Source: Halieaceae bacterium (lineage in GTDB: Bacteria > Pseudomonadota > Gammaproteobacteria > Pseudomonadales > Halieaceae). From it: 9,963 nt of DNA. This document shows, piece by piece, positions 5,022-9,963 of this stretch; the first letter of the stretch is position 1; every line of letters starts with the position of its first letter. Below the pieces are notes generated by a model. The model saw only the letters and a list, made by a program, of their open reading frames with translations. It ran no database searches and was not told the DNA's origin. The stretch spans positions 1-9,963 of the forward strand of contig JABIZW010000108.1 in the NCBI GenBank assembly GCA_018666295.1, given 5' to 3'. The translations under genes and the position numbers were made by a program.

Positions 5022-5471
5022 GTGTTTAGGGGAGTACAGCACATCAATCTTGATGCGAAAGGGCGATTGTCTGTCCCGGCGCGTCAACGCGAGTTGCTTC
5101 TCGATATTAGTGCGGGCTCCGTGGTCGTGACCATCGATACACAGTCTTCATGTTTGGTGTTGTATCCCTTGCGCGAGTGGGAGCGCATTGAGCGCGATGT
5201 TCAAGACCTGCCCACACTCAACCCTGCGGTTCGACGTTTCCAGCGGCTTGTGCTCGGTTATGCCAGTGATCTTGACCTTGATGGAAATGGTCGGGTGTTG
5301 TTGCCTGGCGCGCTGCGTGAGTACGCGCAGCTCGACAAGCGCGTGGTGTTGGTCGGACAGGGGAATAAGCTCGAGCTTTGGTCTGAGCCTCTTTGGGAGG
5401 CTGAGTGCAAAGCTGCATTGGCGGCCGACGGCGACGAGTTGCCTGCCGAGCTCCTAGGGCTGAAGCTTTGA
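5022..5471 (+). CDS. mraZ: Transcriptional regulator MraZ
   Basis: A 149-residue DNA-binding protein that represses the dcw operon, itself included, by binding TGGGN repeats as a ring-shaped oligomer. It contains two AbrB/SpoVT-like halves, each with the family DxxxR motif: D11AKGR15 followed by LSVP, and D87GNGR91 followed by VLLP. Other matches to E. coli MraZ are the N-terminus MFRG, CLVLYPLREWERIE (44-57), NPAVRRFQRLVLG (67-79) and VVLVGQGNKLELW (108-120). The length is normal (E. coli 152). The start is GTG at 5022, one codon after another GTG that is too close to the Shine-Dalgarno sequence. It is the first gene of the operon, about 65 nt below the predicted start of transcription and directly downstream of an operator it probably binds. 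Its TGA stop overlaps the TTG start of rsmH. Confidence 0.97.
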   Translation: MFRGVQHINLDAKGRLSVPARQRELLLDISAGSVVVTIDTQSSCLVLYPLREWERIERDVQDLPTLNPAVRRFQRLVLGYASDLDLDGNGRVLLPGALREYAQLDKRVVLVGQGNKLELWSEPLWEAECKAALAADGDELPAELLGLKL

Positions 5472-6382
5472 ACGATACGGGACACGTTTCCGTATTGCTC
5501 GAGGAGTCGGTCGCGGCCTTGGCCATTAACCCCGACGGCACGTATCTCGATGGAACGTTTGGCCGAGGCGGTCACAGCAAAGCAATCTTAGGTGCATTGT
5601 CCTCTAAGGGCAGACTCATCGCGGTCGATAAGGACCCCGCTGCTGAGGCGTCGGCCAAGTCGTTTGCTGACGACTCGAGATTTGAATTTATGGCGGGTAG
5701 TTTTGCAGATCTACCGGCATCGGTTTCCGACGGCGCGCTCGACGGTATTTTGCTCGACCTGGGCGTCTCGTCGCCGCAGCTTGATAACGCGGATCGCGGC
5801 TTTGGATTTCGCGACGACGGTCCTCTGGATATGCGAATGGATACGCGTTCGGGTGTCACTGCTGCGGACTGGATCGCCGTGGCGTCAGAAGCCCAGATCG
5901 CCGAGGTGATTAAAACGTACGGTGAAGAGCGGTTCGCACGTCGCATGGCATCCGCCATTGTGAAGGTGAGGGCGGAGACCCCGATATGCCGAACTAAGCA
6001 GTTGGCCAGCATTGTTGCCGAGGCAAATCCACGGTGGGAGCCTAACAAACATCCTGCGACTCGGGCGTTCCAGGCCATTCGTATCTATATCAACCGAGAG
6101 CTTGAGGACCTAGAGCTCGCACTCGACCCTATGGTCGCCAAGTTGGCGCCGCGAGGCCGTTTAGTTGTTATCAGCTTTCACTCCCTCGAAGATCGAATTG
6201 TGAAACGGTTTATGCGCAATCAGGCTAGAGGTGAGCAGCTCCCTCGGCGCGTACCAGTGATTGATAGCGATACGGGTAAAACGCTAAATTTGGTGGGTAA
6301 GGCCGTAAAGCCCTCAAGCAGCGAGGTCGAGCGTAATCCTAGATCGCGATCGGCCATTATGCGAATCGCGGAGCGCCGATAA
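5468..6382 (+). CDS. rsmH: 16S rRNA (cytosine-1402-N4)-methyltransferase RsmH
   Basis: A 304-residue SAM-dependent enzyme (formerly MraW) that methylates N4 of C1402 in 16S rRNA, the same nucleotide that RsmI modifies on the ribose. The SAM-binding motif is YLDGTFGRGGHS (26-37). Further signatures are IAVDKDP (51-57), GILLDLGVSSPQLD (93-106), RGFGFRDDGPLDMRMD (110-125), YGEERFARR (151-159), KHPATRAFQAIRIYIN (194-209) and ISFHSLEDRIVKRFM (235-249), ending in RNPRSRSAIMRIAER. The chosen start is TTG 5468-5470, overlapping the mraZ TGA, because the family N-terminus (HVSVLLEE) begins a few codons later. No ATG or GTG lies in frame nearby. The only in-frame alternative start, at 5405, would add 21 basic residues lying over mraZ in another frame. 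Translation is probably coupled to mraZ. The TAA stop shares one base with the ftsL ATG (TAATG). Confidence 0.97.
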   Translation: MNDTGHVSVLLEESVAALAINPDGTYLDGTFGRGGHSKAILGALSSKGRLIAVDKDPAAEASAKSFADDSRFEFMAGSFADLPASVSDGALDGILLDLGVSSPQLDNADRGFGFRDDGPLDMRMDTRSGVTAADWIAVASEAQIAEVIKTYGEERFARRMASAIVKVRAETPICRTKQLASIVAEANPRWEPNKHPATRAFQAIRIYINRELEDLELALDPMVAKLAPRGRLVVISFHSLEDRIVKRFMRNQARGEQLPRRVPVIDSDTGKTLNLVGKAVKPSSSEVERNPRSRSAIMRIAERR

Positions 6383-6663
6383 TGCGGGCGGTATTAAGCG
6401 CTTCGCCCTTGCGCATTGCCCTCTGTGCTGGACTTGTTTTGTTCAGCGCGTTGTTGGTTGTCGGTGAGACGCATCAAACGCGCTTGCTCTTTACCAAGCT
6501 TCAGGCTCAGGAAAGTGAACGGTGGCATTTGCAAGAGCGCTACAGTCGCCTTTTGCTGGAATACTCGACACTCTCTGCACCCCACCGCATCAGTGCGCTT
6601 TCAAAGACATCACTTGCCATGAGGTCGCCCAATACGGGGTCGATTAAGGTGGTGGCACAATGA
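6382..6663 (+). CDS. ftsL: Cell division protein FtsL
   Basis: A 93-residue bitopic inner-membrane protein of the divisome that works with FtsB and FtsQ to recruit and activate the FtsW-FtsI septal synthase. The architecture is typical: a short cytoplasmic N-terminus, one membrane segment at about residues 10-28 (LRIALCAGLVLFSALLVVG), then a periplasmic coiled-coil-like stretch rich in Leu, Gln and Glu (about 36-60). A C-terminal part follows with HRISALSKTSLAMRSP, where FtsL proteins usually carry an RIE..A...GM.P pattern. FtsL diverges quickly in sequence, so the call rests on topology, length (97-121 in relatives) and position between rsmH and ftsI. It starts with ATG sharing a base with the rsmH stop and ends with ATGA overlapping the ftsI start, so translation of all three is probably coupled. 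Confidence 0.92.
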   Translation: MRAVLSASPLRIALCAGLVLFSALLVVGETHQTRLLFTKLQAQESERWHLQERYSRLLLEYSTLSAPHRISALSKTSLAMRSPNTGSIKVVAQ

Positions 6664-8402
6664 GCCGCAGTCGGCCCCCCGTCCTTGTTTATCGCTGGCG
6701 AATCGCGCTTACGGCGGCGGTGCTTGCAGGGCTCTTTGGCATGCTGGTTGTTAGGCTGGTGCAGCTACAAGTCGGTGCAAGCCAGTACGGTGCACATTTT
6801 TTACAGCGTCAGGGTGACTTAAGAGCCGTTCGTTCCGCTGAAATTCCCGCCTATCGAGGGCTAATCACTGACCGTAGGGGCGCTCCGTTGGCTATTTCCA
6901 CGCCTGTGGTGACGCTTTGGACTAACCCGCAGGAGTTGCGCGGGAGTGGGCGAGAGTCGGAGCTTGCGACCCTCATGAATCTGGCGCCTAAAAGCTTTGA
7001 GGCAAGGCTCAACCGTTACCAAAATAAACAATTTATGTACCTTGCACGTCATCAGACGCCCCAAGTCGCTGGTGCGGTCATGGAAGCGGGCCTGCCGGGC
7101 GTTTATGGAAAGCGAGAATATCGTCGCTTTTACCCCGCTGGAGAGGTTGTCTCTCAGCTTGTCGGGACGACTAACATCGATGGTGCAGGTGCGACCGGCG
7201 TCGAGCTGTTGTTTGATACAAGCTTGCAAGGACGCACTGGCAAAAAGCAGTTTATTAAGGCGCTTCACGGGGAGTCTATCCGAGATATTGGTGTGGTTGA
7301 GGAGGCTGCAGACGGTCAGTCTTTGCGGCTTAGTATTGATCTTCGATTACAGCATGTGCAGCACCGAGAGCTGCTTACGGCATTGGGAGAGACGGGTGCT
7401 GCTGCGGCTTCGGCAGTCACGATTGATGCGCAGACGGGCGAAATTTTGGCCATGACCAATCTTCCTTCGTTTAACCCAAATCGGCGGGGGCAGGTCGATC
7501 TCGCGACGATGCGAAACCGCGTGGCAACCGACGTTTTTGAGCCGGGGTCCACGGTCAAGCCATTGACGTTGGTTGCAGCATTAGAAAGTGGTGACTTCGA
7601 TATCGACACCTTGGTGGATACGTCGCCGGGGAGGATTACGGTTGGCGGAAAAGTGCTGCCGGATCCCCGAAACTACGGTGAGATTACCGTGTCTCGCATC
7701 ATTGAAAAGTCCAGCCAGGTTGGCGTTACTAAAATCGCGCAGGCGATCGGGCATGAACGCATCATCGATGTGTTTCAGCGTTTTGGTTTAGGTCAGTTGA
7801 CGGGCGCTGAATTTCCGGGAGAGCGGTCGGGTCGACTGCCCGATCATGATTTTTGGAGTGCGATTGACCGGGTTACGCCCGCGTTTGGTTACGGCCTTTT
7901 AGTCACGCCCCTGCAGCTGGCGCATGCTTACGCGATTCTCGCCAATCAAGGTCGAATGGTGCCGCTGACCTTGCTTGCAAATGAGGGGCAGGGCGCAGCC
8001 GGTCGACAGATCATTTCGCCGGAAATTGCCGATGAAGTGGTGACAGTGCTTCACCGCGTGACGGGTCGAGACGGTACAGCACAACGCGCAAGTGTTGCGG
8101 GCTTCAATGTGGGCGGAAAGACCGGAACCATCCATAAAGTCGGTGCAACTGGGTATTTGGACGATCGTTATGTTGCGCTGTTTGTGGGCGTTGCGCCTAT
8201 TGAGGCCCCGCGTTACGTCACTGTAGTGGTTATCGATGAACCCAAGGGTGACGCGTATGGCGGCGGTGCGGCGGCAGCGCCTGTTTACTCTCGAATTACT
8301 CAAGAGGTTCTCCGAATACAAAGTGCAGTGCCCACGGATTCCGATAAGCAGTCGCCGGTAAAGACCGTTGCAATGGCTGAGAGGGATAATCCTCGTGCGT
8401 AA
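6660..8402 (+). CDS. ftsI: Peptidoglycan D,D-transpeptidase FtsI (PBP3)
   Basis: A 580-residue class B penicillin-binding protein that cross-links septal peptidoglycan together with FtsW. One membrane anchor lies at about residues 14-36. The dimerisation/pedestal domain follows, with RGLITDRRGAPLA (66-78), FYPAGEVVSQLVG (157-169) and GVELLFD (180-186). The transpeptidase domain runs from about 245 to 545. The catalytic motif is S297-T-V-K300 in DVFEPGSTVKP, and the third motif is K487-T-G489 in GGKTGT. The second motif, normally SSN, reads S351-S-Q353 (codon CAG at 7716-7718) in EKSSQVGVTKIA, a departure from E. coli and Pseudomonas. Everything else around the site is conserved (FGYGLLVTPLQLAHAYA at 409-425), so the enzyme is probably active. 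The length is normal. ATG overlaps the ftsL stop by 4 nt, and the 3' end overlaps murE by 8 nt. Confidence 0.97.
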   Translation: MSRSRPPVLVYRWRIALTAAVLAGLFGMLVVRLVQLQVGASQYGAHFLQRQGDLRAVRSAEIPAYRGLITDRRGAPLAISTPVVTLWTNPQELRGSGRESELATLMNLAPKSFEARLNRYQNKQFMYLARHQTPQVAGAVMEAGLPGVYGKREYRRFYPAGEVVSQLVGTTNIDGAGATGVELLFDTSLQGRTGKKQFIKALHGESIRDIGVVEEAADGQSLRLSIDLRLQHVQHRELLTALGETGAAAASAVTIDAQTGEILAMTNLPSFNPNRRGQVDLATMRNRVATDVFEPGSTVKPLTLVAALESGDFDIDTLVDTSPGRITVGGKVLPDPRNYGEITVSRIIEKSSQVGVTKIAQAIGHERIIDVFQRFGLGQLTGAEFPGERSGRLPDHDFWSAIDRVTPAFGYGLLVTPLQLAHAYAILANQGRMVPLTLLANEGQGAAGRQIISPEIADEVVTVLHRVTGRDGTAQRASVAGFNVGGKTGTIHKVGATGYLDDRYVALFVGVAPIEAPRYVTVVVIDEPKGDAYGGGAAAAPVYSRITQEVLRIQSAVPTDSDKQSPVKTVAMAERDNPRA

Positions 8403-9867
8403 CCAAACTCTCGGCATGTTAACTGACTCGCTTGCGCCACTTCCGGTATCAATGAGTGCGCTCGTGCCCGAGGCTTTGTCGCTCGACAGTCGCACGATAA
8501 ACCGCGGTGATGCTTTTGTTGCAGTAAAGGGTGTTGATGTGGATGGGCGTCGCTACATTAATGACGCGCTTACTCAAGGTGCAGTTGCTGTCTTGGCCGA
8601 AGCAGAGGGCCTGACTCATCAGGATCCTCGAGTGATCCCAGTTGCTGGACTTAAATCACACTTGGGTGAGTTGGCTCGACGATTTTACGCGGACCCCTCA
8701 ACAGATCTTTGTCTCGTTGCAGTGACTGGGACAAATGGCAAGACGAGTATCTCAGACTACACGGCGCAGCTATTACGACTGCTCGGTAAGTCGGCGGGTA
8801 CCATTGGCACGCTGGGGGCACGCACACAATCGGGTGACGCCGCCGAAGCCAAGAATACGACACCGGATGTTTTTACGCTCAATAAACACCTGGCAACGTG
8901 GCGGAACGATGGGGTGAAGTACGCGGCTATTGAGGCCTCGAGTCACGCGCTGCAGCAGGGCCGGCTGGACGGTTTGAGTGTTCACACCGGCGTGTTCAGT
9001 AACCTCACAAGAGATCACTTGGACTACCACGGCGATCTCAAGGCCTATCGTCAAGCCAAGCTTCGATTGTTCACAGAATTTATGCCCGATCGTGTGATCT
9101 ATAACCTCGACGATACGGCAACTGTCGATGCTCGCCACAGCGCTAAAGGACACTCATTCGGCCTCTCATTAACTGACGCATCTGCCGATGTCTTCATTAG
9201 GCTGTCTAATGACTGCTCAGCCGGCTTGGCGTTTCAAGTTCAATCGCCCTTTGGTACCGCAGAGATTACGACGGCGCTACACGGCCAATTCAATGCTTTT
9301 AATGTGACGGCGGCGATTATCACGGTCTGTGGCCTTGGCTTTACGTTTAAAGATGTCGCAAATGCTGCCCATCACCTCAGGTCCGTAGAGGGTCGAATGC
9401 AAGTAGTGAAGGGCGGTGGAGACACCCGAGTGGTCGTGGACTTCGCTCATACCCCAGATGCGCTGGAGCGCGCCCTGACGGCGCTGAGTCAGTCGTGCAG
9501 CGGCGACTTGTGGGCTGTTTTTGGCTGTGGCGGCGATCGAGACGTCGGAAAACGCTCGGAGATGGGTCGCGTCGCGCAGGCGCTAGCTGACCGGGTTGTA
9601 GTGACTAACGATAACCCTCGATCTGAGGATCCTCTGCGTATCGCCCAGGCAATCGCTGCGGGCTGCAGCGGTGATGGTGTTCACATTGAACTCGATCGTG
9701 CGGAGGCGATTCGCTACGCCATACGCTCAGCTAAAGCAGGAGATACCGTGCTTGTGGCCGGTAAGGGACATGAGAATTACCAGCGCATTGGTCATGAGCG
9801 GCGCCCATTCTCTGATGTCGTGTGCGCCGAGCAGGCACTTTGGGAACGCGAAGGGGGGCTGCAATGA
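8395..9867 (+). CDS. murE: UDP-MurNAc-L-Ala-D-Glu:meso-diaminopimelate ligase MurE
   Basis: A 490-residue cytoplasmic Mur ligase that adds the third amino acid of the peptidoglycan stem peptide using ATP. The N-terminal domain binds the UDP substrate (LSLDSRTINRGDAFVAVKG, 28-46, and DGRRYI, 50-55). The ATP P-loop is TGTNGKTS (111-118), the carbamylated lysine corresponds to K222 in RQAKLRLF, and the central signatures are EASSHALQQGRLDGL (180-194) and NLTRDHLDYHG (203-213). The C-terminal domain has VVVDFAHTPDALERAL (346-361), VFGCGGDRDVGKR (375-387) and DNPR (406-409), the motif that marks meso-diaminopimelate rather than lysine specificity. The start is GTG 8395, with AGAGGG at 8380-8385 placed 9 nt upstream; it overlaps ftsI by 8 nt. 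ATG at 8416-8418 is a possible shorter start but has no clear ribosome binding site. The TGA stop overlaps the murF ATG. Confidence 0.97.
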   Translation: MRNQTLGMLTDSLAPLPVSMSALVPEALSLDSRTINRGDAFVAVKGVDVDGRRYINDALTQGAVAVLAEAEGLTHQDPRVIPVAGLKSHLGELARRFYADPSTDLCLVAVTGTNGKTSISDYTAQLLRLLGKSAGTIGTLGARTQSGDAAEAKNTTPDVFTLNKHLATWRNDGVKYAAIEASSHALQQGRLDGLSVHTGVFSNLTRDHLDYHGDLKAYRQAKLRLFTEFMPDRVIYNLDDTATVDARHSAKGHSFGLSLTDASADVFIRLSNDCSAGLAFQVQSPFGTAEITTALHGQFNAFNVTAAIITVCGLGFTFKDVANAAHHLRSVEGRMQVVKGGGDTRVVVDFAHTPDALERALTALSQSCSGDLWAVFGCGGDRDVGKRSEMGRVAQALADRVVVTNDNPRSEDPLRIAQAIAAGCSGDGVHIELDRAEAIRYAIRSAKAGDTVLVAGKGHENYQRIGHERRPFSDVVCAEQALWEREGGLQ

Positions 9868-9963
9868 TCAGCCTTCAGCTCTCAGATCTTGCGCGAGTGC
9901 TGGGCGTGGCGGTGCAAGGCGCGGATGCGCCAATTACAGGGCTGGCGATAGACAGTAGAGCTG
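9864..9963 (+). CDS. murF: MurF, UDP-MurNAc-tripeptide:D-Ala-D-Ala ligase, N-terminal start (3' end outside window)
   Basis: Only the first 33 codons are present. They read MISLQLSDLARVLG followed by a stretch ending TGLAIDSRA. The pattern of a short amphipathic helix followed by an IDSR strand is the UDP-substrate-binding N-terminus shared by MurE and MurF. Position immediately after murE makes MurF by far the best call. MurF adds D-Ala-D-Ala to complete the cytoplasmic muropeptide precursor. ATG 9864-9866 overlaps the murE stop in an ATGA junction, and a G-rich stretch (AAGGGGGG, 9851-9858) serves as ribosome binding site. Confidence 0.88.
   Translation, partial: MISLQLSDLARVLGVAVQGADAPITGLAIDSRA

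Noticed and set aside
5405..5467. Upstream in-frame start for rsmH at 5405
   Set aside because: The added 21 residues are Arg/Cys-rich out-of-frame translation of mraZ; the conserved N-terminus begins right after TTG 5468, at the usual overlap with the mraZ stop.
5218..6078. Several minus-strand open frames of 105-168 codons across mraZ and rsmH
   Set aside because: They mirror the codon structure of the conserved plus-strand genes and have no family features of their own.
7899..8495. 198-codon open frame on the minus strand over the ftsI/murE junction
   Set aside because: It is antisense to two conserved genes with clear motifs; the translation resembles no family I know, and no promoter or ribosome binding site stands out.
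1..9963. CRISPR array, insertion sequence, prophage or defence island
   Set aside because: No spaced direct repeats, transposase or integrase motifs, tRNA-associated attachment sites or defence domains were seen; all genes are housekeeping families in a conserved order.

Overview
The window is a chromosomal stretch of a Gram-negative gammaproteobacterium, probably marine or environmental. The gene order runs sspA-sspB, then (opposite strand) diaA-yraN-lpoA, then rsmI, rnpB and mraZ-rsmH-ftsL-ftsI-murE-murF. From memory this is the arrangement around the start of the division and cell wall (dcw) cluster in Pseudomonas and its relatives. In Escherichia coli the same genes are split over several loci. 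The presence of LpoA, SspB and a meso-diaminopimelate-type MurE supports Gammaproteobacteria. A placement in the Cellvibrionales/Halieaceae area is only a guess. No mobile element, CRISPR array, tRNA or foreign cargo is visible, and every protein-coding gene falls in a known family.

Layout. Positions 1-682 (+) hold the C-terminal end of SspA and complete SspB, a stringent starvation and ClpXP-adaptor pair. Positions 690-3448 (-) hold an overlapping operon read lpoA, yraN, diaA. It covers the outer-membrane activator of PBP1A, a nuclease-fold protein of unknown role, and a strongly diverged DiaA-type SIS protein. Positions 3481-4311 (+) hold rsmI, a 16S rRNA methyltransferase, starting only 32 bp from the divergent lpoA start. 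Positions 4319-4736 hold the RNase P RNA gene with a well-formed promoter and intrinsic terminator. Positions 4737-4921 are AT-rich and carry nothing I can name. Positions 4922-5001 hold the dcw promoter, an array of MraZ-box repeats spaced exactly 10 bp, and a weak hairpin followed by eight T residues. From 5022 to the end runs the dcw operon mraZ, rsmH, ftsL, ftsI, murE and the beginning of murF, with every gene junction overlapping.

How the genes work together. The right half is one transcriptional unit for septal peptidoglycan synthesis. It contains its own regulator (MraZ), an rRNA methyltransferase (RsmH), two divisome membrane proteins (FtsL, FtsI) and two cytoplasmic ligases (MurE, MurF). 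LpoA on the left also serves peptidoglycan synthesis, through PBP1A. RsmH and RsmI are natural partners: in E. coli they methylate the same 16S nucleotide, C1402 (N4 and 2'-O). Six of the eleven start codons that can be assigned here are GTG or TTG, so several starts depend on ribosome binding sites and gene overlaps.

I found no undescribed system. The points most worth a second look are the Gln in place of Asn in the FtsI SxN motif, the loss of the usual phosphosugar-binding loops in the DiaA homologue, the regularly phased MraZ operator with its leader hairpin, and the very tight lpoA/rsmI divergent junction.
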